From Halichondria panicea (lineage: Eukaryota; Porifera; Demospongiae; Suberitida; Halichondriidae), in contig NC_087380.1 of NCBI RefSeq assembly GCF_963675165.1, positions 6,208,071 through 6,272,070 of the forward strand: a stretch of DNA of 64,000 nt, given 5' to 3'. The notes below the pieces were generated by a model, which saw only the letters and a program-made list of their open reading frames with translations, had not been told where the DNA came from and did no database searches. Made by a program: the position numbers and the translations under genes. The stretch's first letter is position 1, and each line of letters begins with the position of its first letter. Positions 10,448 through 22,685 of this stretch are shown here, one piece after another.

Positions 10448-12093
10448 CTATGGGTGCTTGATGGAACTGCAATCAATGGAGCACTTGATAAACACTGTGT
10501 CATCAGCAATGAAACCACCGTTTTTCAATTCAGTGTTAGATGCAAATCGAGGGCAACCACTTGCAATGTTCATATCGGATTTTGGCTTTTGGAAAGAGCT
10601 GCTCATGGGGTCTGGCTGGAAAGTGTCGATAATGTCCCTATTCCCTGTCTGGTTGATCAGCTTGAAGGTCACCTTGGATGTGAAAGGCCATTTTAGAATG
10701 TTGTCAAAATCTCCCTTCATGATCACAAAGAACAGCGACATGTGAGTGTTCTTTCCAATACCGTCTCCCAGAATGTAGAGCTTCAAACATATTTTATAGC
10801 CATATCGCCCTGAAAAAAATGGAAGGCTGAAGATCGAGGTGTACTTCCCTGATTGTGCATCAGCCATCCTCTGACTGAATTGTGGGATCTTCCAGATCAT
10901 ATTACCATCATGGTTACTGTTTTCAATTAGCGACAATCGGAAATCTCTATCTTCGAACTCCGCATGTTTTGATCGCATTGCTCTCTCCATTTTCACCACC
11001 GTATTCGTAAGGGTGGTAATTTCCTCGTCTTTTCGGCTAAAATGGGTAGATATTTTAGTATTGAGCTCCTTAGCAATTTTTGCAAGAGCAGTTGTATTTA
11101 AGAATTCTTGGTCTTCAACTCTTCCTCTAGTCTGACCAGAGTAATGACCTGTGTCCTCGCTTTGATTGTTACCAGAAACAACAGCATGAATTACAGCTAA
11201 TCCTTTTTCACCAGCTCCATCTTTCTCGACAAGATCACCACATTGTGAGAGAAATACATTCTGACCAATCGCCTCATCGAGATTATGGTGATTCGATCTA
11301 ACAAGCTTTAATGCACCAGCAACGCTCTGAAGATGCTCCAATCCATGATCACTAACGTGTTGCTTTAGCTCTTTCCGTGTCATCTGAAAATCAAGATACA
11401 ATAGATAATTAGTGCACTGATTTTTTTTGCTATTACTTACCGTGCGAGTGTGACGACATCCAAACTCAACAAGTGGACATTTCATCAATGCCTTAGGGCA
11501 AACTCGTCCATGCGATCCAATTTGGTCAGGGGACAAGATAACACCACATAGATTGCATTCTTCTGAAAGAAAGTTGCACGCTTTGAGGTGAGCTGCCAAT
11601 TTTGCCAGCCTGTCCTCCCAGTGGCACCCCTTCAGTTGATGAGGGCAACCGACAATCATCCCCTCAACCTCCCTCCTCACAAATCGATCAGGAAAATACT
11701 GCAGAGGAGAGATCAGTAGGTAAAACATTCAGCTAGTTGCTGCCTCAGTGACCAAACTTGTTCTTAGACTATCAAAATTCAGTTGCTCTAGTTTTATAGC
11801 GTGGACCTACCTCAGCTCCTTCTTCGTCTGATTTCAGAAACTCTTGACAGTCAAGTTTGGGGCATTTCGGTAAACTGTAGAAGTAAATACAAATAATATG
11901 ACAGTTCTAAAACACATACATTGGGGGCTACTTACCTCTCTGCTAACAGCTGAACAGCACAGCATTCACACAGCCAGTGTCCACATATTGGCTGCACAGC
12001 ATCCTTCAGGAGATGGTTGCAGGAGGGGCACTGGTACTTGTCAAACAGTGCTGGATTTTTGGATGTACCTCGAGATACTTTGTGTCTTAGCAT
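10448..12093 (-). CDS. TRAF-family protein, type A gene 2: RING, TRAF zinc fingers, coiled coil, MATH (471 aa)
   Basis: Exons 11936-12093, 11811-11874, 11441-11698 and 10448-11383, same phases as the other type A genes. RING Cys/His ladder CPSCNHLLKDAVQPICGHWL, final pair CPKLDC; zinc fingers CPHQLKGC, CNLCGVI, CPLVEFGC; coiled coil with KIAKELNTKISTHFSRKDEE; MATH with MIWKIPQF and ending CSIDCSSIKHP. By family it is an oligomeric adaptor and ubiquitin ligase under cell-surface receptors. Both flanks and coding DNA are close to the gene at 15968-17685, so this is a recent tandem copy. The linker lacks several residues found in its sisters (for example after RSNHHNLDEAIGQN). Confidence 0.88.
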
Positions 12094-12727
12094 GATACAG
12101 ACTTGCTAGAATGCTGGATTTTGTAAAGTGGAAGTCATGAAGCAACTACTTTATTCCAGAATTAAAAACATAATTATTTATACTCATCAGGCCGGTGGGT
12201 ATAGGTTAGGGCATAGATTGAAACTCTTCAATCTATGGTTAGGGGTAGAACCCAGGGAAATCTCAACAAACTACCAGCCCCTCCCCCTATTGAGCATAGA
12301 TACATATTTATGGTTGTGAATACTGAACCCTCTGTACAATACATTCTAGCTCAGAAAAACAACAGTGCAACTTTTAACTATAGATCGAGTATATATCCCA
12401 AACTTTTTGCTCGCCAGCAGGTGCATCATTCACATCTGTTCCATAAGAGTGATGTTCACTTCATGAATTTTTTAAAAATCAAGAATCAAGCAGGATCAAA
12501 CAATGAGTGAGAATGAATACTTAACATACGATGATAGAATGATGAATTAGTTAAAGGGTAGATTACAACATGTATGACAGTTATGCCAATAAAATTAATA
12601 ATGGCAGCGAAAAAATATGCCACAAAACAACGGTGTAGATCACACAAAAATAGCTCTATAGGTATTATGATACAGACATACATACCTGATGACTTCAATG
12701 TGAAGCTACCGGCCTTGCAAAATAGTA
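12094..12727. other. Intergenic spacer
   Basis: About 630 bp of AT-rich DNA between the type A start and the type B stop. No supported exon, RNA gene or clear repeat. It corresponds to 5756-6300 in the neighbouring duplication unit. Confidence 0.5.
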
Positions 12728-15253
12728 TCAAAATGTTTTGAGACGGCCTCGAAAAGATTCCTCGTTCTCCTTGCTGCGATTGCAATGACAGTTCTTAATC
12801 AAATCAAAGAAAGTTTTCTTCATTTTAATCTGAGTCGTCAAAACTTTGAACATTTCTGTACTCTGAGCAGTCAAGATTCTCATACTCTCTTTATTATCCT
12901 TACACTCAGAACATTCATCAACTACAGGTGGCAGAATGCGCTTCTTTGGTGTGGCATCTGGACCAAACGACATCTTTCTAGCCGCTGCTTTCAGAAGGGC
13001 AGATGGTGGTACCTTAGAGGGAGGTATGTCTGGCGTAGCTTGGGGTGGGGCAGGGAACATGGCAGAGGAGTTAGTGATTGGTGTCAGAGGCGATGGAGTC
13101 TGAAAAGGGTTCCCGGGAACCATGGGGGGTTTTCCACGGCACTTTACAGGCTTTAGTTTGGTCGGACTAGACGGACTTGCTGCAGCGGAATCGGTGAACT
13201 TTGGTCCTCGTTCCCTCACAGGTGAAAAGAGAGGGGTAACCGTAAAGCTGCCAAGTGAATTCAATTGGGAGGTCAGTTGAGTTGATTCAATAGGTAGAAG
13301 GGGCTGGGGAGCAGTATAGGCAGTGCTTCCAATGACCATTTGATCTTGAGTGCTCTCTCGATTGGCAGCTTGTTGAACTGGCAAATTTTCCCTCTCTGGC
13401 CTGATCCCAAAGTGTATCTATATACAAGGTAAACAAAATGATTACATTTCCTCTTACTCAATCAGACACACCTTAGTATCTGCTCTCTGAGCATTCAGGG
13501 TGTGAGACCTTTCATCCAAGAACATTTCTATACCTGCTCGCTTCAAGCTGTTGTTCGAGGAAGCTGCACCATTAGCCTGGATCCTCTTTAATGAGTCAGC
13601 ACTCACGCGCTCAACATAGCCAGCACTACCAGCAATTCGTTCAATGCTATTGGCCCGCTGAAGTAGACTGTTAGCATTCTGTCTTAGCTGCTGGGCAGTT
13701 GAATCCAGGCTTTCTTTGTCTTTAATCTTCACAAGAATGTGCGATGCTTTCTTCTTTGAGACTGGCTGTAGATAATATAATTTTATTTAAGATTAAAAAC
13801 CCAGTATTGATGCTTTTTGATGGTTAATTTGCCGCCCTTTCGCACTAGCTTTTCAGATTGAAAGCTAAAGCTTTGCACATCTAATGATTGAGACACACCT
13901 TAAAAACGTGCATGGGCGTATACATTTTTCGCGTGCTCTCAGCACCCTCCTACTGCATTTCCTAGAAACGCCACTGATATGGGATTAACAGCACGAGTAA
14001 CAAGCAATGGCAAGGCTTAGCCGAGTGCTAATTGCTAGTACTTGTTAAGAGTGCTACTAATCCCTTATCGCACGAGTAACCAGATTTCTGTAGTTTTATT
14101 AACATTTTCAGCCGTGGCCGTTATTTGAACACAATACGTCGTCATTGACGACGTGCACTGGATGTGATACAGGGTTATAATTGCTGTACACTAATAGCAC
14201 ATCATACGCTTATGGATTATCATTGTCCAAAAAGCAAAATGACAAATTATGGCCCCCGATGGACAATTTGGATTTAGTTAAAGGTCACCAACTATCAATT
14301 TAGGTACATAGCATAGAAATTATGGTGCCCCCTTTAAAATTTGAGTTTAAGCATTTTGCCCCCTCTTGGAAATATTCTGAAATGAACCCTGCAATGCTAC
14401 AGTGAGTTTCGTAAGTCTCTATGAAGTATACACAAACTATTGTCACTTACCTCACAAATTTCAGGCGGGTGCTCGTCAATGTGGTCCTGCAATGAATAAA
14501 ACAATGATCTGTATTCTACTGAAGTTTGACTCACAGTGTAAGCTGTGTAGGTTCCACTCCAGTTGCAGCCATTAATTAAGCACGACACATGCGACTGGCG
14601 TATCTGTTCACACAAATGCTCATCACTGGAATACTATAAAAAGAGTTGAAACGATCAATTAAGGTCAGTCGAATTTCCTGTAAATTATTCTACCCACCTG
14701 AAACCTTTTCTCACAGTCTTTTATAGGGCATAGGGCTTGTCTGTACAGGAACAAATGAAAATGCACATAAAACAATCACTATAATTATCTAGATATAGCT
14801 CTATCGTCTTTCTTCTATACAGCGCCCTCTAATAGAAGTTCACAAATTAGAAAATAGATTATAACACGGCCTTTAATTGAGGCTCTACATACAACTGATC
14901 TATGAAAGCCTTGTGGAAACAGCTATATACTAGTACTCTACGTTCTATTGCTAAGTGCCACTCCAATATCAGTACCAATTTGTGCGCCAATGGAAAATCA
15001 TTCACTGTATAAGACGGTATATGTAGGTGATTATACCAACACAAGGTCTGCACTTAACAAAACAAAACAGACAGTTGCTGTCTGAGCTGCATGCTCACCT
15101 TTTCAATGCTGTAGCCGTGTATTCAGTTTCTCCTACACAGTCTGCACAAAGATAATGTCCACAGCTTGTCTTGAAAGCATCTTTCAACAGGTTGCTGCAA
15201 TTTTCACGTTGACAGAAAAAGTCTTCATTATAATCAAAGAGTTCTCTAGACAT
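12728..15253 (-). CDS. Type B RING/zinc-finger protein without MATH (about 434 aa), gene 3
   Basis: Exons 15099-15253, 14698-14740, 14535-14633, 14451-14486, 13472-13765 and 12728 to about 13405. RING ladder CQRENCSN, SCGHYLCADC, CPIKDC; split zinc finger CLINGCNWSG / DHIDEH; coiled coil SLDSTAQQLRQNANSLLQRA; Ser/Pro-rich tail; C-terminal Cys module DECSECKDN ... NCHCNRSKEN and the shared end RGRLKTF. Oddity: the acceptor before the last exon, TTTCAG in the sister gene, reads TTTGGG here. The next AG (ATCAG) would shift the frame, while an AG 12 bases further in (CCAGAG) keeps it. So the last exon may be shortened by four codons or mis-spliced. Function unknown. Confidence 0.75.
13766..14450. 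other. Intron 4 of type B gene 3
   Basis: Long intron between the 12-codon zinc-finger exon and the coiled-coil exon. I see no exon, RNA gene or element with clear ends. Its length differs strongly from the same intron in gene 2 (107 bp, 7297-7403), so it gained DNA after duplication. Confidence 0.5.
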
Positions 15254-15967
15254 ATCTTGTTCTTTATCTAGAACTATTCAAGGCATTACATCTTCTGTTT
15301 ACCTGCAGCCAAATTTAGATTAGATCTTGATCTAGATTTAGATTTTTATGGGAGTTTCCCAGGGGACACCCCTAGGTTGTGTACATGGGTGGGTATCTCC
15401 TTATGGTATGCGGTATGAATACGGAATGGCATTGTATGTTTTCAATCATGTCTAGTACACTAACCCCAAATTATCACATTGCAGCACAAACACGAAGTTC
15501 AGCGCCACTCTTTTTACATAGCCAGCCCCACTCTTTTGTTTGTGGCCGCACGAACAAATGATTTTCAGTGCCCAGAAACTGTAGCTAGCGCCACTTCCCC
15601 CCCCCCACGCCAAGAAATTTCTGCTAGCACCACGTACTCTTTTTTGTGGTTCTAAGACCACTTTTTTTTATTGCGCTTTTAGTATGGTACCTTCAGGTAC
15701 TTCTGATGCAATGTAGCAGAATTGTTGACAAGACAAACACAAACTGACAGGCTAGGGTGCACATCATTGATTAAATTGTTCCACATGGTAGAGGTAAAAT
15801 AAAAATGCTGCACTACAAAAAAATATTAATTTTGACCCAATAGAGTCCAACCACTCTTTGGCATGCACGGCATGCACCAGGCGAGCAACACTCCCTCCCA
15901 AGCACCCTCCACACAGGCAATTATATTAGCCTGTATATAGGAGTTCTTATTACCTACCAGGTAATGA
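15254..15967. other. Intergenic spacer duplicated from 9535-10447
   Basis: Shares long blocks with the spacer ahead of the type A gene at 10448, including the terminal stretch ending in the MATH stop codon. The fold-back hairpin at 9766-9876 is absent here, so that element was inserted or lost after duplication. Confidence 0.6.
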
Positions 15968-17685
15968 CTATGGGTGCTTGATGGAACTGCAGTCAATGGA
16001 GCACTTGATAAACACGGTGTCATCAGCAATGAAACCACCGTTTTTCAATTCAGTGTGAGAAGCAAATCGAGGGCAACCACTTGCAATGTTCATATCCGAT
16101 TTTGGCTTTTGGAAAGAGCTGCTCATGGGGTCTGGTTGGAAAGTGTCAATGATGTCCCTATTCCCCATCTGGTTGATCAGCTTGAACGTCACCTTGGATG
16201 TAAAAGGCCATTGTAGAATGTTGTCAAACTCTCCCTTCATGATCACAAAGAACAGCGACATGTGAGTGTTCTTTCCAATACCGTCTCCCAGAATGTACAA
16301 TCGAAGGCACATTTTGTAACCATATCGTCCTGAAAAAAATGGAAGGCTGAAGATGGATGTGTATTTGCCTGATTGTGCATCGGCCATCCTCTGGCTGAAC
16401 TGTGGGATCTTCCAGATCATATTACCATCATGGTTACTGTTTTCAATTAGCGATAGTCGAAAATCTCTATCTTCGAAGTCTGCATGTTTTGATTGCATTG
16501 ATCTCTCCATTTTCATCACTTTGTTCTTAAGGGTGGCTATTTCCTCGTCTTTTCGTCTCGAAACAGTTGTTATTTTAGTATCAAGCTCAATATTGAGCTT
16601 CTTAGCCATTTGTGCAAGAGCAGTTGCATGTAAAAATTCCTGATCTTCAACTCGTCCTCCAGTCAGGCCGTGCATAGAGTGATAACCAGGGTCCTCAACA
16701 ACAGCTTGAAATACAGGTCCTTTTTTCTCGCTACTTCCTTTGCTGTAAAGGGATTGACTGTTTTCACCAGCTCCATCCCTCTCGACAAAATCGCCACATC
16801 GTGAGAGAGACACATTCTGACAAGTTGCATCATCAAGACTATCACCACTTTGGTAATTCGGTATAAGAAGCTTTAATGCATCAGCAACGCTCTGAAGATG
16901 CTCCAATCCATGATCATTAACATGTTGCTTTAGCTCTTGCCTTGTCATCTGAAAATCAAAGATACAATGTCGTAATTTATAGCCCTATGATTATTCTTGC
17001 TATTATACTTACTGTGCGGGTGTGGCGACATCCATACTCAGCAAGTGGGCACTTCATCGATGCCTTAGGGCAAACTCGTCCATGCGATCCAATTTGGTCA
17101 GCAGTCAAGACAACACCACATAGATTGCATTCTTCTGAAAGAAAGTCACACGCTTTGAGATGAGTTTCCAATTTTGCCAGCCTGTCCTCCCATTGGCATC
17201 CCTTCTGTTGATGAGGGCAACTGACAATCATTCCCTCAACCTCCCTTCTCACAAATCGATCAGGAAAACACTGCAGAGCAGAGGAGAGATCAGTAGTTAA
17301 AACATTTGCTAGTTCCTGCTCAGTGCTCAGTGACCAATTTGTTCTTAAAATTCAGTTGCTCTTAGTGTACATGTACGTGGACCTACCTCAGCTCCTTCTT
17401 CGTCTGACTTCAGAAATTCTTGACAGTCAACTTTGGGGCATTTCGGTAAACTGTAACATGATAAAATGTGATGATGACAGTTCTAAAACACATACATTGG
17501 CCTAGATCTACTTACCTCTCTGCTAACAGCTCATCAGCACAGCATTCACACAGCCAGTGACCACATATTGGCTGCACAGCATCCTTCAGGAGATGGTTGC
17601 AGTAGGGGCACTGGTACTTGTCAAACAGTGTTGGATCCTTGGATGTGCCTCGAGAAACGTTGTGTATGTGTCTAGGCACAGGCAT
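15968..17685 (-). CDS. TRAF-family protein, type A gene 3: RING, TRAF zinc fingers, coiled coil, MATH (490 aa)
   Basis: Exons 17516-17685, 17387-17450, 17013-17270 and 15968-16948. N-terminus MPVPRHIHNVSRGTSKDP is four residues longer than in its sisters. RING CPYCNHLLKDAVQPICGHWL, with the final pair CPKVDC; zinc fingers CPHQQKGC, CNLCGVV, CPLAEYGC; linker with ERDGAGEN and a further EKKGPVFQAV block; coiled coil; MATH ending CSIDCSSIKHP. Role by family: adaptor/E3 ligase. The MATH exon is nearly identical to those of the other type A genes while the linker differs by insertions and substitutions. Confidence 0.88.
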
Positions 17686-18576
17686 GGTGGATATAATTAT
17701 ATCTGTATGTTGCGTGGTACGGTAGCGATATAAAACAGCTAAAGCCTTGGCTTTTATACCCAGCACCTAGCCTATAAACATTGTCAAAGTACCCAGGGAG
17801 AGTACCAGGGAGAGTACCAGGAATTGTCAATAGTAGTATAATCTATGAATACATGTACAAAATTTACTACAATGAATGATGATTCATGCATGCACTTCCT
17901 CCCCCTCCAGGGCTGGGAAAATACCAGGGAGATTTCAACTCTGCATGGCCTCGCTCTTAGCCTGTTCATATACTATTAATGGTACTTGCATGAGTTCTTA
18001 TACTGTACTTTATATCTTCTTTAATTTTATATAGGTCTCTCTTATTGCTTTGTGCTCTCCCGGTGGCCTGTTCTTAGCGGCGCCTTTTGTACAGTATCAT
18101 GCATGGGAACCTCTGCTCCACTGTCTTTGTTGTCTTAGTATTTACTGTCTATGTTTTGTGCATACTGTTAGTTGATCTATGGTTGATAATTTAATCTTGA
18201 ACTGCCTGCCGCACGCTGCTCGCGGTGCACGAACACAACAGAGTTCAAACTTGGTACTTGTGTAAATGCACTAATGTCCATACTGGAAACTTGTTTTTTG
18301 ATACTACCAGACTGATTTATATCTACCCTAAATTAAAGGGCAACTTAGAATCGGCTATATAAAAAGAATATACATGCATGGAATGTTCTTATCACTTTTT
18401 GTCGTACCTCCTTCATCTGGTTCGATATACTATAGGGTACCGTGTGTGTTAAAACACCTGTGTAAAAACGCATGTTCAATTAACGTACATGAATATCCAT
18501 TTCACTGTACTTGTGTTGTAAATTGTTGTCCAGATTAATGTCCCCACACTACTACAGAGATACCACCTACATCGAG

Positions 18577-18631
18577 TAGCCTCGTTCCCAGCCAAGTTGT
18601 CTCATAAAAATTGACCTGGGACCGAGGCTAT
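18577..18631. mobile_element. Short fold-back MITE with TAGCCTCG ends
   Basis: Begins TAGCCTCGTTCCCAGCC and ends GGGACCGAGGCTA, an inverted pair separated by about 25 bases. Relatives with similar ends are at 40479-40583, 43665-43766 and 55018-55075. Confidence 0.5.
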
Positions 18632-18677
18632 ATAGGTATCGAGCTGAAAGAGCAAAAAATTAATGCATGGTTATTGC

Positions 18678-18985
18678 TAGACTGGTGGCGACAGCCCCTG
18701 GCGTGCGTAGCGCGAGGGACTGGCAAACTGTCTATCAGTCACTCGTCTCAGCTGCAACGAGCATTGCAGCCTATCAGATTGCTCAACGTCATATTAGCCC
18801 TGTAATTGTACACTTCAGGGGATTCAGTGCATTCCATAGTAGCTGAATCTCATAGCAAAATTTAACCACATTATCTATAACGATATTCATGTTTAGTAGT
18901 GTCATACGATCTATTACACTTCCGCTGAGACGAGTGACTGATAGGCAGTTTGCCAGTCGCTCGGGCGGCTGTCGCCGCCAGTCTA
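18678..18985. mobile_element. Second Mutator-like fold-back MITE (308 bp) with 9-bp target-site duplication
   Basis: Begins TAGACTGGTGGCGACAGCC and ends with its near-complement GGCTGTCGCCGCCAGTCTA. Inverted repeats of about 70 bp hold the block GACTGGCAAACTGTCTATCA. Direct repeat GGTTATTGC at 18669-18677 and 18986-18994. The terminal TAGACT and the 9-bp duplication match the element at 297-587, so both were probably mobilised by the same transposase. Confidence 0.85.
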
Positions 18986-21654
18986 GGTTATTGCTACATT
19001 ATGAGTACAAATTAAGTATTGTATGCAATGAGTTGCCTGCAGTTGTTTGCAAATTTGCTCGTTGCTTACAACCATTGCATACAGTGTACAGTGGCAACGA
19101 ATTGCCTGAATGTTGCCTGGTGTATGCCTTAAGGACATAGAAATGAATAACGCAGAAAAAAAAATTGCATGAGTATACTATTAGACAGGTGTAGAAAAAA
19201 TTGCATAATAGCTATAGTAGAGACAGCTAGCTGTCTGATTACGTGGATGGGAGTTGTGAATGGCTGAGCCAGGATAAAAGGAATCATTACAACGTTACAA
19301 ACACACGGCTAAACCCCCTTCTACGGTATACTACCCCAGCATAGTGAATGAATATACATAATATGAATATATGAATATACATGTATACTGCATTGCAGTT
19401 GCTAACAACAAGAATGTAACTAGCCTCGATTCCAGAGACTAGAATGTAACCAAATACTGCAATCTGATAAAGAATAAATACAAGATTGGTTTGCAACTCG
19501 ACCTTGGAAAGTTCCTACGTTAAATTATCTACACAGTGTGTCGAATGCTATATTTGAAGCTGGCATTCATGTCTATAATGATAATAATAGCATGCAACTA
19601 TAGGCACATATAATTATACATATCATAACAAATTACAGTGTGAGCTCTTTGCACAGCAGCAAAAACTTTTTACCGTAATGACCTTAATTATAATTATTTC
19701 AGAATCTATAGAAAGCAACGTTAAGAAAACAGTGCTTCACCTTCGAAAATTGCCAAGTTTCTAAAGTCGAAGGTTTACTTAATGGTTTTGTGATTTTGTC
19801 TTAGCTTCGAAGTTTCATATACCATTGGATTCCGAGTATATGCTGTAGAGTTTCAACTTAGCATTTTCTATAGAAGTCCTTGGCATACTTGTCAACCACA
19901 TAAAGCATAAATGAAGACATAATTGACTACAAAACTTCCGGGGGCAAACTCAACGCAAATATCCTGTCTCATTAGCAGTTAAAGCAGTCAATGAAGTACG
20001 TGTCTAGTTCGCTTAAACAACTCATTTTTGTGTCCACACACACATAGGCCGCCCTGATAACTATTTCTTTAATCTTGAAAAGTGTGCCTAATTCTCATAA
20101 AATTATTCTCTGATTAATTCCCAACAAAATTAATATGACAAATTAAAGTTAAGACATAGAAATAAACACAACACACAACTGACTCAAGACATTTAATATA
20201 TAATTATCATGATTCTCAGTTCGCTGGCTTGAACTGATCCATAATATTCACTTAAAAGAAGGGCGGCTGATTCATGAATTAATATTCACCTTCAGCCATT
20301 TTTTGCCATGAAAACATTGTTATGCAAAACTTAATGTAATGATCTTTACCATTATTATTCCATCAGAGCCTAACCAAAACGCACACAAATCCCTCTACCC
20401 CTGCTGCGCACAATGCACGAAAAATTATACTGTATAGCCGGTAATTTTTGGGGGGCAAAACTTTCATGAACAATAGTCACTTTGTGGGATAATATTTTCG
20501 TGGTTGCTGCCTGCACTGCATGCAGGCATAATTATGAATCTCGGGGCACTTGTACAAGTCAGGGGGCATGCATAAAAGTGGATATATATATGAGCATTTT
20601 GAGCATTTTAACACAAAGGCACACAATAATAATTAAGATTGAATGAGCCACACCTCACTCCGGGTTATCTTCCACAAGAAGGGGCGGCTAATAAAGTAAC
20701 AAACTAACTAAATGGTCTAACAGGTGGCAGCTCAAGTTTAATGTAAGACCATGATGTGTACTTCCCAAAAAAAACCATCACCAACTATCAACTATAATTA
20801 TAAATACACAACAATATTCCAACCTTGGTTGGAATTGTGGTAGTTATTAGTTGTTGATATAGGTTCAAACTTTCAAGTACCTTGAATTGACATAGAGACC
20901 AAGTAACCAAGCGAACCAAATTTTTAAACTTGCTGAGGCGTAACATGCATAAATCATCTGAGCTAGCCAAATCAAGAGCCTTCACAGCCCTTGTACTCCC
21001 ATGCACACCTGCATGGAGTTATCAGCCCCAGTCTGGTTGCCCCACTTGAAGAGATATAATAAGCTTATAGAAAACATGCTTATATATTAATTTTCTTTCA
21101 AAAAAGAGCAGCATGATGGGTTGAGGCCAATTGGAACAAAGAGAATCACAGCTGGAGCAAATCTTATGATGAATGCCGGCTCTCACTGTCATGGTTGACG
21201 CTTGAGAATAGAAGAAATCTCCTCTCCTACTGCCAAACGTACAAGACATTCCACAATATGGACTGCGTGTGCTTCAAGAACCATTGCATGTATAACCAGT
21301 CAACAAGGAGTCACACCACCTATATCACTACTCTGCAAGCACTGCTACAGATACTCATACAATGTAAATAGCTGTTTCCAGTGTAACGTTTTACCCTCAA
21401 ACATTGTAAGCTGCACTATATAGGTAAGCTGCACTATATACCTCTTTAAGTCAGCATCAGCACTTAGACGTCACCTCATGCAAACGATATATTTCTGTGT
21501 CTTTTTTTGTGCAACGGGGGAGCACCTGGAGAGGCTGTAAAGCCTATTTGTGTGACCCTTTCACAGGGAAAATATTTAAATTTCCTGTTACAGTGCATGC
21601 CTTAAAATCTGCACATTTCCTGAAAATGTAAGTTGTTCTGCAACCTACTTACAA

Positions 21655-21761
21655 AGGATAGTGCAAAATGTTCTGTATAGTTTCCTTTACCAAACCTGAA
21701 GAAGTTCAGGACATGTGTAAGACTCATAAAGGAAAGTCTACAGGAAATTTTGCACTATCCT
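21655..21761. mobile_element. Small inverted-repeat element
   Basis: AGGATAGTGCAAAAT on the left and ATTTTGCACTATCCT on the right, the homology continuing inward through TATAGTTTCCTTTA / TAAAGGAAAGTCTA. About 107 bp, no coding content. Confidence 0.55.
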
Positions 21762-22103
21762 GAAAGTATAGAAAATTTATATGTTTTTCCCATTTGGGTA
21801 AAGATTGATTGAAACCACATGTGGCTTTTAATCGTGATTTGTACTAGAACAAGTGAGGATGCCTTAATTACCCAAAACTTCCAACCGCACAGGTCAAAGT
21901 TCAATTGCGTGTTACCTGCCAACAAGCACTGGCTATTTTTAGCTGCCAAGAGTCTGATTCGGGCACTCTAGGTTATAGATATTGCACCAGCTAATTAATT
22001 AAGGGACTAATTGGGTTAGTTTAATCTCTCTTACAGACTATAACTCAAGCCTGTGCCTGAAAGCTTAGTTCAACATACAGCTGGCTTCGAGACTTGTATT
22101 TCC

Positions 22104-22303
22104 GCTTCTGAGCAAAATTGGCAAAAATAAATTTGAAAAATAACGTTTTCAGCTATAGGCTTGAACCACTTGACCTTAGCTAATTAAGGTCACTAATTGG
22201 ATTTCTCTAACCTTACTTCAAGCCTAGTTTTTAGTGTCTGTAAGTTTAAAACGTTATTTTTCAGGGGGGTCAAATTTTATTTTCGCCAATTTTGCTCAGA
22301 AGC
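22104..22303. mobile_element. Fold-back element with adjacent partial copy
   Basis: GCTTCTGAGCAAAATTGGC on the left and GCCAATTTTGCTCAGAAGC on the right, about 200 bp. The interior has inverted AAAAATAACGTTTT and AAAACGTTATTTTT blocks. Related pieces continue to about 22560. Confidence 0.55.
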
Positions 22304-22685
22304 TTAAGCAGGATACAATCAAAAGTCTTGCTCTAGCTCTTGTACTAGCCTCGATATCATGAGCGGCTTGTTCTCGAGGTCCTGGCACAGCTGGCTTTGA
22401 GACTTGTATCTCTCTTCTTCTGGCAAAAATAAAATTTGACCCCCCCCCCCCCCTGAAAATAAAGTAAAAACTAAGCTTAAAGTAGAGAAGTTTGAATAAA
22501 TCCAATTAGTGACCTTAATTAGCTAAGGTCAAGTGGTTCCAGCCTTGAGGTAGTCTGCATGAGAAGTTTGCAATTTTTACTTGGTCTAGCCTCCTTTGAA
22601 CCCCCAATAAATGTGCAGGTAACTTTATATACACTCCGAAATATATACTAACTTACTAACTATATAGTAGAGTCTGATACGGCAG

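Larger units (their letters stand above)
17686..22685. other. 5-kb intergenic region without supported genes
   Basis: No exon with coding character and splice sites could be supported. Contents are MITEs (18577-18631, 18678-18985, 21655-21761, 22104-22303), a dispersed repeat block near 19845-19980 shared with 8330-8470, and a one-ended relative of the 2092-2301 MITE near 20431. The block 22380-22560 repeats, partly inverted, pieces of 22077-22310, including a run of C at 22440-22453. Confidence 0.6.

Noticed and set aside
20788-21423. Leu-rich frame on the minus strand (20788-21006) and Cys-containing frames on both strands (21022-21423)
   Set aside because: Short, no matching splice partners, no family I recognise. 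Possible relics of a gene but not supportable.
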